Positions 1-10,588 of a DNA stretch of 64,000 bases are shown piece by piece. The stretch comes from Corynebacterium sp. NML140438 (GTDB taxonomy: Bacteria; Actinomycetota; Actinomycetes; Mycobacteriales; Mycobacteriaceae), in contig NZ_MLCQ01000029.1 of NCBI RefSeq assembly GCF_001875725.1, positions 434,001 through 498,000 of the forward strand. The letters run 5' to 3'. The notes below the pieces were generated by a model that worked only from the letters and a program-made list of their open reading frames with translations, ran no database searches and had not been told where the DNA came from. The position numbers and the translations under genes are program-made. The stretch's first letter is position 1. Every line of letters begins with the position of its first letter.

Positions 1-64
1 CCACTCTAGGCACCAATCTTCACTATTGCCTAGTCAGAGCATGTTTCTTTAGCGCATTTCCCTT

Positions 65-102
65 CGAAAATTTCCCTCCTGAACGCGCTTGGAAAATTTT
101 CG
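65..102. repeat. imperfect inverted repeat in left-edge intergenic region
   Basis: Arms CGAAAATTTCC (65-75) and GGAAAATTTTCG (91-102) are reverse complements except for one missing T, with a 15-base spacer. It lies in the AT-rich stretch that would be the 5' leader of any gene transcribed leftward out of the window. It could be an operator or an RNA hairpin; nothing here decides which. Confidence 0.4.
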
Positions 103-108
103 GCATTT

Positions 109-183
109 TTGACATGGCGACACCCTGCATATATACAGTATGAGAACAAACCAAGGTAAACCTAATTTGTGATATTACTCACT
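109..183. promoter_or_regulatory. possible bidirectional promoter with GlxR-like and DtxR-like sites
   Basis: On the plus strand TTGACA (109-114) and TATACA (132-137) are 17 bp apart, a near-ideal SigA promoter. Read on the minus strand, the same -10 hexamer is TGTATA, with TTTACC (155-160) 17 bp away, so the -10 could serve both directions. Overlapping the minus-strand -35 is TTAGGTTTACCTTG (152-165), which resembles a DtxR iron-regulator box. At 168-183 the sequence TGTGA-N6-TCACT matches 9 of 10 half-site bases of the GlxR operator. No reading frame follows on the plus strand, so the likely target is a minus-strand gene left of the window. In C. glutamicum sdhCAB, a GlxR/DtxR-controlled operon, lies near lpd; that identity is inference. 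Confidence 0.45.
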
Positions 184-390
184 GGCAATCTTTAACGTCT
201 ATAAAATCTCGCAATTACCCCCAAAGGTCGGTAGTCAAGAGTTCGCGTCAAACACCAGAAAATGCGGACGTTAGGGGCACTCTTCCCACCCCGTCAGCGC
301 GCCTCAGAACTTGCCTCCAGTGGTACGCCTTAAACACCTCGACCGGAGCAAAAAACTTGCCTGGCCCGGCGTGGCGCCCGCTCCCTTCCG

Positions 391-524
391 GAAAGTTCCC
401 CGGCTCACCCGTAAACGGGGAACAATCTTTGTAGACATCCGTCGCGACCTGGGGAAACACCACGGTTGGTCGACGGGAACCAGCTTCAGGCTCAAAATGG
501 TTCCCCGGCCCGGGAACTTTTTCA
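391..524 (+). repeat. 134-bp intergenic repeat, copy A
   Basis: This stretch aligns without gaps over 134 bases to 14821-14954, with roughly 99 identical positions counted by eye. It contains paired boxes GTTCCCCG...CGGGGAAC (8-bp stem), a central CCTGGGGAAAC, then AAAATGGTTCCCCGG and GGGAACTTTTTCA, so each half can form a hairpin. It lies between the left-edge promoter region and the 3' end of lpd. The frames open across it have no coding character. I do not recognise the family; it could be a non-autonomous mobile element, a structured RNA, or a multi-site protein-binding region. Confidence 0.65.
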
Positions 525-632
525 GCCCGCGGGCCAGCCGGCCGGGCCGAAACCGGAGCGGGGCGACCGAGGCGAAGGACATCCAGGGACGGACCGAAGC
601 AAGTAAGCACGCAAACCCGCCCCAAGCAGTGC

Positions 633-664
633 AAAACCCGGCCTCACCGAAAAGCGGGACCGGG
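633..664 (-). terminator. probable terminator of lpd
   Basis: Read on the minus strand, a GC-rich hairpin with CCCGG/CCGGG base and weaker inner pairing is followed by TTTTG, about 25-55 nt after the lpd stop codon. Inner mismatches make it only moderately convincing. Confidence 0.45.
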
Positions 665-689
665 CGTCGAGAAGCGTGAGAAGAAAAAG

Positions 690-2102
690 CTACAGGTTGA
701 TCATGTGGCCTTCAATGCCGTGGGCCGCTTCCTTGAGCACCTCAGACAGGGTTGGGTGGATGTGGATGGAACGGGCGATTTCGCCGGCGGTGAGGTCGAA
801 ACGCTGGGCGAGGACAACCTCTGGCAGCAGCTCGGCGACGTTGGCGCCAACCAGATGAGCGCCGAGGATCTCGCCATACTCTGCGTCGGCGACGATCTTG
901 CCGAAGCCCGCGGTCTCCGCCAGGCCCACCGCCTTGCCGTTCGCGGAGAACGGGAAGGTCGCGACCTTGATTTCGCGGTCTGGCCACTTCTCCTTCGCCT
1001 GCTCCTCGGTGTAGCCCATGGAGGCGACCTGAGGGTTACAGAAGGTGGCGCGCGGCGTCATCATGTAGTCCTCGATTTCGAGGGTTTCGGCACCGGCGAT
1101 GGTTTCGGCGGCGATGATGCCCTGCGCCTCCGCAACGTGCGCGAGCTGCAGCTTCGCGGTGACGTCGCCGATGGCGTAGATGCCGTCGACGTTGGTGCGC
1201 ATGCGGTCGTCGATAGCGATGGCGCCACGCTCCGTGAGCTCGACGCCGGCCTTGTCCAGGCCGTAGCCCTCGACACGCGGTGCGAAGCCGACGGAAATCA
1301 TGACACGGTCAACGGTGAGCGTCTCGGTCTCATCGGTGCCATTCTTCTTGACGTCCACCTCGACCGAATCGCCGTTATCGCGCACGGCAGTGGTTGCGTG
1401 GCCGGTCATAAGCTTCACACCGAGCTTCTTGTACGCCTTCGCGATTTCCTTGGACACATCCTTGTCCTCGTTCGGCAGGACGCGGTCCATGTACTCGATA
1501 ACGGTGACGTCCACCCCGTAGTTGGACAGCACGTAGGCGAACTCCATACCGATAGCGCCCGCACCCACAATGACCATGGACTTCGGGGCGTCTTCGTTGA
1601 GGATCTGCTCCTCGAAGGAGACGACGTTCTTGCTCAGCTCGATGCCTGGCAGGGTACGCACGACGGAGCCGGTCGCGATGATGCAGTTGTCGAAGGTGAC
1701 GGTTGTGCCCTTGTCGTCGCCTTCGGTGATCTCGATCGTGTTGGAGTCGGTGAAGGATCCAAGACCGTGGATTTCCTGGATCTTGTTCTTCTTCATCAAG
1801 TAATGCACGCCGCCGACGATCTTCTCGGAGACCTTGCGGGAGCGCTTATGGGCGTCTGCGTAATCGAATTCGACATCACCCTTGATGCCGAACGTCTTCG
1901 CCTCATGGTTAAAAATGTGGGCGATCTCCGCGTTCTTAATCAACGACTTCGACGGGATACAGCCAACGTTGAGGCACACACCTCCCCAGTACTGCTTCTC
2001 AATCACCGCAACCTTCAGGCCAAGCTGCGATGCTCTGATGGCGGCGACATAGCCACCAGGGCCAGCGCCGAGGACAACAACGTCATAATGCTCTTTAGTC
2101 AC
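690..2102 (-). CDS. lpd: dihydrolipoyl dehydrogenase
   Basis: A 470-aa flavoprotein, the usual length for Lpd (E3). It reoxidises dihydrolipoamide with NAD+ in the pyruvate and 2-oxoglutarate dehydrogenase complexes. The N-terminal FAD-binding motif GAGPGG is at residues 12-17, the redox pair is C43-x4-C48 (GGVCLNVGC), an NAD-binding glycine motif follows ([10 protein letters not shown]), and the C-terminal dimerisation domain ends with the conserved HPTLSE catalytic His/Glu segment. The start is the GTG at 2102: upstream in-frame sequence is not Lpd-like, and a TATCCT hexamer lies 7 nt before the GTG with no Shine-Dalgarno, suggesting a leaderless mRNA. It is divergent from mycoloyltransferase 1. 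Confidence 0.97.
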   Translation of the reverse strand: MTKEHYDVVVLGAGPGGYVAAIRASQLGLKVAVIEKQYWGGVCLNVGCIPSKSLIKNAEIAHIFNHEAKTFGIKGDVEFDYADAHKRSRKVSEKIVGGVHYLMKKNKIQEIHGLGSFTDSNTIEITEGDDKGTTVTFDNCIIATGSVVRTLPGIELSKNVVSFEEQILNEDAPKSMVIVGAGAIGMEFAYVLSNYGVDVTVIEYMDRVLPNEDKDVSKEIAKAYKKLGVKLMTGHATTAVRDNGDSVEVDVKKNGTDETETLTVDRVMISVGFAPRVEGYGLDKAGVELTERGAIAIDDRMRTNVDGIYAIGDVTAKLQLAHVAEAQGIIAAETIAGAETLEIEDYMMTPRATFCNPQVASMGYTEEQAKEKWPDREIKVATFPFSANGKAVGLAETAGFGKIVADAEYGEILGAHLVGANVAELLPEVVLAQRFDLTAGEIARSIHIHPTLSEVLKEAAHGIEGHMINL

Positions 2103-2109
2103 GTCCCAT

Positions 2110-2115
2110 AGGATA
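2110..2115 (-). promoter_or_regulatory. putative -10 element of lpd (leaderless)
   Basis: TATCCT on the minus strand, 7 nt before the GTG start, which would place the transcription start at or next to the start codon. Confidence 0.5.
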
Positions 2116-2209
2116 CGTGGCCTGTAACGATTTCGCCTCAATATCGGACACTTTAATAGAATGCCTGAAGGATCCCCTTCACCACCTACGAATAGTTGAG
2201 GAGCACCCC

Positions 2210-3490
2210 GTGAACATTGCGCGTCCAGCCATCGCCGGAGCCGCCGCCATCGCGATCGCCGCAGGAGGCTGGTATGCCGTCTCCCCATCCGAGGAGGCAA
2301 CGACCATTTCCGCTGCCCAGAGCGTAGAGGAAACGTCGATAAGCGAGGCGACGACGACCTCTTCCTCGAAGACCACCACAACCACAACCAAGGTCGAGGA
2401 AACGACGGTCGTCGAAGTCGTTGAGGAAGACAGCACCGAACCCACGCTTGACGACGCCACCCCCCTCGCAGACGAGGGTACCCCCGCCGCCACGGAGGAC
2501 ACGTCAAACCTTGTATCGGAGCTGACCGCCGCACCCCTGAAGCCAAACAACAAGAAACCCCAGCGCTGGTTCACGTTAATCGACAATATTACGGGCGCCA
2601 AGAAACTCAACGTGAAGTCCACCGCGATGGGCATCGACATCCCGGTCGCCGTGATCCCTGCAAAGGAGCAGCCGGCCCCGACCGTCTACCTCCTCAACGG
2701 CGCCGGTGGCTCCGAGCAGGACACTGACTGGATCGCCCAGGCCTGGGACGTTGTAAACGATGTGTTTAAAGATAGATCGGTAAACGTCGTCATCCCGATG
2801 AAGGGTGCGTTCTCCTACTACATCGACTGGCTCTACGAGCCCGACACCCCATACCTGCAAGGAAAGCAGCTGTGGTCCACATTCCTAGGCTCCGAGCTTC
2901 CCGACGCCATCGAGCCCTACCTCGGCGCCAACGACAAGCGCGCCGTCGTCGGGTTCTCCATGTCCGCCACCTCAGCTCTCCTCCTCGCTGAGCACAACCC
3001 TGGCAAATACGCCGCGGTCGGCTCCTTCTCGGGCTGCGCCGCTACCTCGACGGGTATCCCGAACGGCTGGGTCAACCTCACCGTCAACCGCGGCGGTGCC
3101 AAGCCGGAGGAAATGTGGGGCCGCGCCGGCAGCGAGTACAACCGCCACAATGACGCCCTCGTCAACGCCGAGAAGCTCAAGGGCACCAAACTGTACATCT
3201 CCAGCGCAACCGGTCTTTTCGCCGAGAGCGACACCGTCGGCTTCCTGCGCAAGACCCGCAACATGGACTTCATCCAGGCCTCCGCAAACGCCCAAACCCT
3301 CATAATCGAAGGCGGCGTGATCGAAGCCGCCATGAACGCCTGCACCCACGACCTGCTAGTCAAGCTGAAGGCCAACGACATCCCATACAACGCTAACCTG
3401 CGCGCCACCGGCACCCACTCGTGGCGCATCTGGAAGGAAGACCTGGAGCTCGCCTGGAAGCAGACCATCAAGCCGGCGCTTGAGCTCTAA
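2210..3490 (+). CDS. cmt: secreted mycoloyltransferase (antigen 85 / Cmt family)
   Basis: A 426-aa exported esterase-fold enzyme that moves mycolic acyl groups from trehalose monomycolate to trehalose, arabinogalactan or protein acceptors. The GTG at 2210 has GAGGAG about 5 nt upstream and starts a signal sequence rich in Ala/Ile. A Thr/Ser/Glu-rich linker (about residues 28-105) precedes the alpha/beta hydrolase domain. The nucleophile Ser250 is in GFSMSA and the C-terminal catalytic His403 is in GTHSW. It is followed by a palindromic element and a small convergent gene, then by a second family member about 450 bp on. The long acidic linker is not present in mycoloyltransferase 2. Confidence 0.93.
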   Translation: MNIARPAIAGAAAIAIAAGGWYAVSPSEEATTISAAQSVEETSISEATTTSSSKTTTTTTKVEETTVVEVVEEDSTEPTLDDATPLADEGTPAATEDTSNLVSELTAAPLKPNNKKPQRWFTLIDNITGAKKLNVKSTAMGIDIPVAVIPAKEQPAPTVYLLNGAGGSEQDTDWIAQAWDVVNDVFKDRSVNVVIPMKGAFSYYIDWLYEPDTPYLQGKQLWSTFLGSELPDAIEPYLGANDKRAVVGFSMSATSALLLAEHNPGKYAAVGSFSGCAATSTGIPNGWVNLTVNRGGAKPEEMWGRAGSEYNRHNDALVNAEKLKGTKLYISSATGLFAESDTVGFLRKTRNMDFIQASANAQTLIIEGGVIEAAMNACTHDLLVKLKANDIPYNANLRATGTHSWRIWKEDLELAWKQTIKPALEL

Positions 3491-3520
3491 GCCCCTTTGG
3501 ACGCGCCCGTCCGGAGGCGT

Positions 3521-3611
3521 AGTGACAAAAGACGCAACCTTAATTGTATAGCACTTTCTTTACCTCGAGATTTGAATGGCTAGACTAATTAAGGTTACGT
3601 CTTTTGTCACT
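3521..3611. repeat. dispersed palindromic element, copy 1
   Basis: The 25-bp end AGTGACAAAAGACGCAACC plus TTAATT is repeated inverted at 3587-3611 with one mismatch. The interior holds the oriented box TTTGAATGGCTAG (3571-3583), lying 26 bp from the right end, and a shorter inner pair TAGC/GCTA. It lies between the convergent ends of mycoloyltransferase 1 and the 36-codon gene. Other copies are at 30941, 33799, 44748 and 51140. Confidence 0.85.
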
Positions 3612-3716
3612 CCGGCTTCCCTCACGCCCACTCGGCGAACCGGGAAAAGGCCCAAGCACAAAACCCGCCGCCCCACCCAACAAAAGGTAGCGCGACGGGC
3701 ACAAACGAGCGAGGAC

Positions 3717-3827
3717 CTAGAACAGTCCCATGCCGTACGCGATGGTGGAGGACGTGGAGGAGCCGAAGTGGATCAGCTCACCGAGGACGGTGTTGATGGC
3801 GACCTGTACGGACTCGATCGGGTTCAT
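3717..3827 (-). CDS. 36-aa peptide, possible small mycomembrane protein
   Basis: The product begins MNPIESVQVAINTVLGEL and ends IAYGMGLF. The ATG at 3827 is preceded on the minus strand by AGAAGG at Shine-Dalgarno distance (about 8 nt), the best evidence that it is translated. It has no charged C-terminus and no classical signal peptide. It has an amphipathic N-terminal half and a Ser/Thr cluster (GSSTSST) in the middle. Small peptides of this kind in Corynebacterium (PorA, PorH, ProtX) are inserted in the mycomembrane and some are O-mycoloylated on Ser by mycoloyltransferases. Position between two such enzymes makes that role plausible, but I cannot show homology. The adjacent convergent palindromic element also fits a real gene end here. 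Confidence 0.6.
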   Translation of the reverse strand: MNPIESVQVAINTVLGELIHFGSSTSSTIAYGMGLF

Positions 3828-3944
3828 TGCAACTACCTTCTTTCAAAGAGAAATCCTGTATGAACGAAATGCTTCCCACATTCTTGCACGAAACGCCGAA
3901 CAAGGTGACACCAGAAGCCCCAATTGTCACATCTGTAAAGTAGG

Positions 3945-5093
3945 ATGTCTTCCATGTTGAAGCGCATCTCTCGTTCGGTTGTGGCTACGGCGATGGCTGT
4001 GGCTATTCCTTTGTCGGCTGTTCAGGCAATCCCAGCGGTTACGCCAGCAGCGATGGCCCAGCCTGTGGGCACCGTGAAGCCCTGGAACGCTGTGGAGAAT
4101 CCGCCGTTGGCGAAGTCGGATGGCAAGCCTCAGAAGTGGGTGCAGCAAGTTGACCACAAGCGGGTGCTGAGTTACTTGGTGTACTCGCCGTCGATGCGTC
4201 GGGATATTCCGGTGGCGGTGTTGCCTGCGACGAATGCTGCGGGGCAGCGCGTGCAGAACGCGCCGACGATTTACCTGCTGAATGGCGCTGGTGGCGCGGA
4301 GCAGCACCAGGACTGGCTGAGCATGAGTGATGCTCGTGACTTTTTTGCGGGTAAGGGCGTCAATGTTGTGATTCCGCAGGAGGGCGCGTTTTCGTACTAC
4401 ACGGATTGGGTGAGTGACAATATGCGCTCGCGCTACATTAACGGTCCGCAGAAGTGGGAGACGTTCCTGGTGAAGGAGTTGCCGGGCCCGATTGAGGGGC
4501 TGCTGGGGGCGGATAGGAACCGTCGTTCGATCGTGGGCTTCTCGATGTCGGGAACGACGTCCCTGGTGTTGCCGACGCACTACCCGGGGTTTTATAAGTC
4601 AGCGGCGTCGTTCTCGGGGTGTGCAGCGACGTCGACGCCTGATGCGTACCAGTTTGGCCGGATTACGGTGAACCGGGCGTCGGGAACGTTGGATTACCGG
4701 ACGGTGACTCCGGAGATGATGTGGGGCCCGATGGGCAGCCCGAACAACCGTTATAACGATGCGCTTGTGAATGCGGAGAAGTTGCGCGGGACCCGCTTGT
4801 ACATTTCGACGGGCACTGGCCTCGCTGGGCGTTCTGACCAGGTGAGCTACCTGGTTGGGCAGGGGTTGTCGCAGCCCGCGGCTGGTGTGGGTTCGGCGAT
4901 TTTGCAGGTTGAGGGCGGCGTGATTGAGGCGGCGATTAATAAGTGTTCGCATGATTTGCGCGCGAAGCTGGAGGGCTTGAACATTCCGGCGCATTATGAG
5001 TTCCGGAATGCGGGGACGCACTCGTGGCCGTACTGGCGCGAGGATCTGCACAAGGCGTGGTTTACGACGATCGCGCCGTCGTTCGGAATGTAA
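3945..5093 (+). CDS. cmt: secreted mycoloyltransferase (second copy)
   Basis: A 382-aa paralogue of the 2210-3490 product. The signal peptide runs to about residue 38 (ending AAMAQ), and the mature protein is essentially the single esterase domain. The catalytic nucleophile is Ser200 in GFSMSG and the C-terminal His359 is in GTHSW. An alternative ATG three codons in (3954) has AGTAGG at a better distance, so the start may be there. It transfers mycolates in the outer envelope. Downstream, the flippase-like gene follows after 16 nt, so this enzyme may head the long rhamnose/glycosyltransferase run. Confidence 0.93.
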   Translation: MSSMLKRISRSVVATAMAVAIPLSAVQAIPAVTPAAMAQPVGTVKPWNAVENPPLAKSDGKPQKWVQQVDHKRVLSYLVYSPSMRRDIPVAVLPATNAAGQRVQNAPTIYLLNGAGGAEQHQDWLSMSDARDFFAGKGVNVVIPQEGAFSYYTDWVSDNMRSRYINGPQKWETFLVKELPGPIEGLLGADRNRRSIVGFSMSGTTSLVLPTHYPGFYKSAASFSGCAATSTPDAYQFGRITVNRASGTLDYRTVTPEMMWGPMGSPNNRYNDALVNAEKLRGTRLYISTGTGLAGRSDQVSYLVGQGLSQPAAGVGSAILQVEGGVIEAAINKCSHDLRAKLEGLNIPAHYEFRNAGTHSWPYWREDLHKAWFTTIAPSFGM

Positions 5094-5109
5094 GGCAATG
5101 TAGGCCAAG

Positions 5110-6291
5110 GTGAAGCACCTTTCTTTTGCCACACTGTTCGCGGCCGTCAGTGGCTTTGTGGTGTTGTGGGTGGCGTCGAAGGCGCTCGACGCCGACACGG
5201 CCTACCGCTACTTCGCTGCGTATTGGGGGTTGTTCTTCGCGTCCACCGGACTTATCGACGGCCTCACCCACGAGACAACCCGCGCCGTCGCGGCGGCGCG
5301 CGAGGATGGCCGGCGTGGTTCGGCGAATCCGTGGCGATTGGGGGCGTGGACGGCGCTGGTGGTCGTCGTCGTGGTGACTGTTGCGGGCGCGCTGTTTATT
5401 GGCACCGTTGTTCCTGGGAGCACGCTGACGGCTACTGCCCTGCTGCAGGTTGGCCTGGTGATGTACGTGTTCCAAGCTGTGCTGGGCGGGGTGTTGTCGG
5501 GGGCGCAGTTGTGGGAGCGGTATGCGGCCCTGGTGGCGTTGGACTCGGGTGTGCGGCTGGTGTTGGCGCTGGCTGCGTGGGCGCTGGGGTGGGGGCTACC
5601 TGCGTTTTTGGTGATTACGGTGGTCGGCGCGTTGAGCTGGCTGGTGGTGTTGCGTCGGGAGCATTTGCGGGTGCCGCTGGATGTGCATCGTGGGGTGTTT
5701 GTGCGCCGGGTGTTGACGGCGATGGTGGCGTCGGGGGCGTCGGCGGCGTTGATTACGGGCTTCCCGACGGCGGTCAACGCGGCGTTCCCGCAGGCGTCGG
5801 TGGCGGCGATTATGAACGCCGTGATTTTGACGCGGGCGCCGGTGTTGGTGCCGTTGCAGCGGTTTCAGTCGGCGTTGGTGGTGAGGTTTGTGGAGCGTCG
5901 AGAAGCGTTGGTTGCGGCGTTGGTGCAGCCGGTCGCTGCGGTGCTCGGCTTGGGCGTTGTGGGCTTTGCCGCGGCGTGGGCGGTGGGTCCTTGGATTCTG
6001 AAATTGGCGTTTGACCCGGAGTTTTACGTCGATGGACTGACGCTTGGGGTGCTCACGTTCGCGTCGGCGTTTATGGGGGCGCTGATTATTACGGGGGTGG
6101 CGGTGCTGTCGCTAGAGCGGCACGGCTGGTACGTCGCGGGGTGGCTGACGGCGACGGCGGTGGCGTTCGCGGTGCTGGGAGTGATGCCGCGGCTCGTGGG
6201 TGTCGACGTCCACTCCGTCGTAGTCACGGCCCTGTTCGCGGGTCCGCTGGCGGGGGCGGCGGTACATTTGGTGGCGCTCCGGCTAAGGTAG
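5110..6291 (+). CDS. multi-pass membrane protein, flippase-like
   Basis: A 393-aa integral membrane protein with about ten to twelve hydrophobic segments and few polar loops, starting from the GTG at 5110 (no clear Shine-Dalgarno). Overall layout resembles polysaccharide flippases/exporters of the MOP superfamily (Wzx-like), including paired helices near the N-terminus with a short Arg-rich loop. It sits 6 nt before rmlB, so a role in moving a lipid-linked rhamnose-containing glycan across the membrane is reasonable. I cannot name a specific family from motifs alone. Confidence 0.6.
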   Translation: MKHLSFATLFAAVSGFVVLWVASKALDADTAYRYFAAYWGLFFASTGLIDGLTHETTRAVAAAREDGRRGSANPWRLGAWTALVVVVVVTVAGALFIGTVVPGSTLTATALLQVGLVMYVFQAVLGGVLSGAQLWERYAALVALDSGVRLVLALAAWALGWGLPAFLVITVVGALSWLVVLRREHLRVPLDVHRGVFVRRVLTAMVASGASAALITGFPTAVNAAFPQASVAAIMNAVILTRAPVLVPLQRFQSALVVRFVERREALVAALVQPVAAVLGLGVVGFAAAWAVGPWILKLAFDPEFYVDGLTLGVLTFASAFMGALIITGVAVLSLERHGWYVAGWLTATAVAFAVLGVMPRLVGVDVHSVVVTALFAGPLAGAAVHLVALRLR

Positions 6292-7283
<992 letters not shown>

Positions 7284-7284
<1 letters not shown>

Positions 7285-8576
7285 TGATTGCTGGGTTGGA
7301 AGTCCACGAGCTTGCGGTGCACCGCGATAACCGGGGCTGGTTCAAAGAGAACTGGGCCGGGCAGAAGCTGGTGCCCGTGCAGCAGAATGTGAGCTTCAAC
7401 GCGCGGCGCGGGGCGACTCGCGGCATGCACGCTGAGCCGTGGGATAAGTGGGTGTCGGTGGCCTCAGGCCGCGTGTTCGGGGCGTGGGTGGACATGCGCG
7501 AGGGCTCGGAGACCTTCGGGGAGACGTTCAGCTGCGAGATCGGCCCGGAGACGGCGGTGTTTGTGCCGCGCGGGGTGGCCAACGGCTTTCAGGCGCTCGA
7601 GGACGGCACGACGTACATTTACCTGGTCAATGAGCGTTACCAGCCCGGCGCGCGCTACGCCTACTGCTCCTACAGGGAGGTTGAGTGGCCGCTGGAGCCC
7701 ACGGAGCTTTCGCAGGCTGACCTCACCCACCCCATGCTTGTCGACGCCACCCCGGTCCCCCAGCGCAAAATCCTTGTGACGGGCGCGAACGGGCAGCTGG
7801 GCCGGGCGCTGCAGGAGCTCTACGGGCCGGATGAGGCGGAGTTCTGCACGCGGGACCAGCTGGATATCACGAACCTGGAGGGCGTGGACTGGTCGAAGTA
7901 CTGGGCGATGATCAACTGCGCGGCGTACAACGACGTCAACGGCGCGGAGGATGACCCGGCGGGCGCGTGGCGTGTGAACGCGGAGGCCCCAGCGCAGCTG
8001 GCGCAGGTGGCCAACGAGCACGACCTGGTGTTGGTGCACGTGTCCAGCGACTACATCTTCGACGGCACCCACCAGGTGCACACGGAGGAGGAGCTGCCGA
8101 GCCCGCTGAGCCGCTACGGTGCGTCGAAGGCTGCCGGGGAGACGGCTGCGCGGGTGGCGCGTAGGCACTACGTGATTCGGACGTCGTGGGTGTTCGGGGA
8201 CGGCGCGAACTTCATGGCGACGATACGCCAGCTCGCGGAGGCGGACAAGAAGCCGCGCGTAGTCAAGGACCAGCGTGGGCGGCCGACGTCGGCGGAGGAC
8301 CTGGCGAAGGGCATCCGCCACCTGCTGGCCAACGAGGCTGAGTACGGGGTGTACAACATCACTTCGGATGGGGATTCGGTGGGCCGCGACGAGATCGCGA
8401 TGGCGGTATTCATCGGGATGGGTAAGGACCCCGCGCAGGTACACCCGGTGACGTCGCAGGAGTACGGGGACAAGGCGCCGCGGCCTGCGGAATCGACGCT
8501 GGCGCTGGACAAGATCAAGGCGACGGGCTTTGCCCCCATGAACTGGAGAGCTGCGTTGGCGCTCTATCTTGGGTAG
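7284..8576 (+). CDS. rmlCD: fused dTDP-4-dehydrorhamnose 3,5-epimerase / reductase
   Basis: A 430-aa fusion. Residues 1 to about 155 are the RmlC cupin epimerase (HRDNRGWFKENW, then FNARRGATRGMHAE and FVPRGVANGFQAL). From about residue 160 the RmlD reductase begins with its nucleotide-binding motif VTGANGQLGRAL and carries YGASK. The product completes dTDP-L-rhamnose from the RmlB product using NADPH. The two enzymes are separate in most bacteria; the fused form is known in corynebacteria. It starts inside the rmlB stop and is followed after 10 nt by the small secreted protein gene. Confidence 0.95.
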
Positions 8577-8586
8577 GTTGTACTGC

Positions 8587-8919
8587 ATGAATCGCACTTC
8601 TCTTGCAGCTCTCGCGGTGGCGGGAGCACTGGTGGTGGCAACCCCGGCGTTCGCTTCCACCCAGGCATCCGCTCCCGCTCCTTCGGCCCCGACAACCACC
8701 ACGGTCACTGTCACCCCGACGGTGACGACGACGGTCACCCCGACGGTTGCACCAACGACGACGAACACCGCCCCGACGGACCCGGCGATGGCCCTGTCCG
8801 CGGGCGACACGTCGAACGTGTCCACTCCGGCGCTGATCCTGTTCATCATGGGCATCTTGACGACGGTGCTGACCGTGGTGGAGAAGCTGCCGCTGGATAA
8901 GATCCTGCCGAAGCGCTAA
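8587..8919 (+). CDS. small secreted protein with Thr/Pro-rich linker and C-terminal hydrophobic segment
   Basis: A 110-aa product of unknown function. Residues 1-24 form a signal peptide ending ATPAFAS. A Thr/Val/Pro-rich low-complexity linker follows (about 25-70), then one hydrophobic segment ([17 protein letters not shown]) and a short basic tail ending LPKR. This signal peptide, flexible stalk, terminal helix layout recurs in the secreted proteins at 15086 and 15745. The start at 8587 rather than upstream in-frame codons fits the signal peptide; GGTAGG (also readable as TAGGTT) lies 7 nt before it. It sits between rmlCD and rmlA, so an envelope role is likely, but no homologue is recognised. 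Confidence 0.75.
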   Translation: MNRTSLAALAVAGALVVATPAFASTQASAPAPSAPTTTTVTVTPTVTTTVTPTVAPTTTNTAPTDPAMALSAGDTSNVSTPALILFIMGILTTVLTVVEKLPLDKILPKR

Positions 8920-8923
8920 GTCG

Positions 8924-9772
8924 ATGAAGGGCATCATTCTGGCCGGCGGGTCCGGCACCCGGCTCTACCCGATTACGAAGGGTATTTCGAAGCAGTTGAT
9001 GCCGATTTACGACAAGCCCATGATCTACTACCCGCTGACCACGCTGATCAGCGCTGGTATCCGGGAGATCATGGTGATCACCACGCCGGAGGATGCGCCC
9101 GCGTTCCGGCGCCTCCTCGGCGACGGCTCCGACTGGGGCATCATGCTCCACTACGGCATCCAACCCTCCCCCGACGGGCTTGCCCAGGCGTTTCTGATCG
9201 CCGAGGACTTCATCGGGGATGACTCGGTGGCGCTCGTGCTGGGTGACAACATTTTCGACGGCGCCCTGGACCTCAGCCACGACGGCACCGGCGGCACCAT
9301 CTTCGCCTACGAGGTCTCCGACCCGCACCGCTACGGCGTCGTGGACTTCGACGCGAATGGTGTGGCCACCTCGATTGAGGAGAAGCCGGAGCACCCGAAG
9401 TCCAACTTCGCGGTGGTCGGGCTGTACTTCTACGACAATCAGGTCGTGGACATCGCGAAGACGATCACCCCGAGCACGCGCGGGGAGCTGGAGATCACCA
9501 GCGTGAACGAGGCGTACCTGAAGGCGAACCAGCTGCGGGTCCACCGCTTGAACAGGGGTGACGTGTGGCTGGACACCGGCACGATTGACTCCATGGCGGA
9601 GGCGTCCGCCTACGTGGAGGTGCTGCAGAAGCGCACCGGCCTGGTGATTGGCTCGCCGGAGGTCGCCGCCTACAAGCAGGGGTTCATCTCTGTGGACAGG
9701 CTGGTCAGCCTGGGTGAGTCGATGGTGAAGTCGGGCTACGGCACATTTCTTCTCGACGCCGCGCGCAACTAG
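8924..9772 (+). CDS. rmlA: glucose-1-phosphate thymidylyltransferase
   Basis: A 282-aa nucleotidyltransferase that makes dTDP-glucose from glucose-1-phosphate and dTTP, the first step of rhamnose synthesis. The signature [11 protein letters not shown] is at residues 8-18, followed by the substrate-loop Lys ([11 protein letters not shown]) and the metal-binding VLGDNIF. The length is typical of the short RmlA type. The gene begins 4 nt after the secreted-protein stop and completes rmlA, rmlB and rmlCD within one run. Confidence 0.97.
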   Translation: MKGIILAGGSGTRLYPITKGISKQLMPIYDKPMIYYPLTTLISAGIREIMVITTPEDAPAFRRLLGDGSDWGIMLHYGIQPSPDGLAQAFLIAEDFIGDDSVALVLGDNIFDGALDLSHDGTGGTIFAYEVSDPHRYGVVDFDANGVATSIEEKPEHPKSNFAVVGLYFYDNQVVDIAKTITPSTRGELEITSVNEAYLKANQLRVHRLNRGDVWLDTGTIDSMAEASAYVEVLQKRTGLVIGSPEVAAYKQGFISVDRLVSLGESMVKSGYGTFLLDAARN

Positions 9773-9783
9773 TATCGGTATCC

Positions 9784-10575
9784 ATGTCCACCGTTACTGC
9801 GCTCCTGTCTGCCTACCACGGCACTGTTCCTGACCAGCTCGCCGAGGCGCTACAGTCCCTCGCTGAGCAGACCCGCCCCGCGGACGAGGTCGTGGTCGTC
9901 TTTGATGGGCCGGTGGCGGATGGGGTCGAGGGGGTCGTCGAGAAGTATGGGGTGCGCGTGGTGCGCTGCGCTGAGAACCGCGGTGCAGGCCCCGCGCTGC
10001 AGGCGGCGCTGGAGACAATCGACAGCGAGTTCGTGGCGCAGCTCGACTCCGATGACAAGGCGTTCCCCCAGCGCATCGAGCGCCAACTCGATTTTTTGCA
10101 GCAGCACCCTGAGGTGTCCGTGGTGGGCACCGCCGTGCAAGAATTCGACGGCGAGCGCACCGGCGGCATCCGGCGTCTGCCCGAGCACCCCGAGCACTAC
10201 GCCAAGATCAACTCCCCCATGAACCACCCATCCGTGATGTACCGCACCGCCGACGTCAAGGCGGTGGGCGGCTACCAGGACGTGCACCTCATGGAGGACT
10301 ACGACCTCTTCGCGCGCCTCATCGCCGACGGCTACACCCTCTACAACATGCAGGAGCCACTCACCTACTTCCGGGTCACCGACGAGCAATTCGACCGCCG
10401 CACCGGCAGCGACATGTTCACCTCCGAGGTAGACATGCAGATCCGGCTGGTGCGCTACGGGCTGATCGGACGCACCCGCGCGACGGTGAATGTCGCGGTG
10501 CGCACCCTCTACCGACTGCTACCGAAGCCACTGCTGAAGCGCGTTTATGCGCGGCTTTTCCACCACGCCGGGTAA
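9784..10575 (+). CDS. family 2 glycosyltransferase (GT-A)
   Basis: A 263-aa cytoplasmic inverting glycosyltransferase. The N-terminal nucleotide-sugar domain contains VVFDG and the metal-binding LDSDD, and a later MEDYDL segment supplies the catalytic acid region. There is no membrane segment. A TAGTAT hexamer 8 nt before the ATG could be an internal leaderless promoter. The neighbouring rhamnose genes suggest dTDP-rhamnose as donor, but the sugar specificity cannot be read from sequence. Confidence 0.85.
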   Translation: MSTVTALLSAYHGTVPDQLAEALQSLAEQTRPADEVVVVFDGPVADGVEGVVEKYGVRVVRCAENRGAGPALQAALETIDSEFVAQLDSDDKAFPQRIERQLDFLQQHPEVSVVGTAVQEFDGERTGGIRRLPEHPEHYAKINSPMNHPSVMYRTADVKAVGGYQDVHLMEDYDLFARLIADGYTLYNMQEPLTYFRVTDEQFDRRTGSDMFTSEVDMQIRLVRYGLIGRTRATVNVAVRTLYRLLPKPLLKRVYARLFHHAG

Positions 10576-10588
10576 CATCTGCGTCAAC

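Noticed and set aside
311..679. Open frames across the 134-bp repeat copy A
   Set aside because: The repeat partner at 14821 does not preserve any of these frames, so they are not coding.
705..2111. Plus-strand 468-codon frame over lpd
   Set aside because: Fully antisense to a certain lpd gene, no homology.
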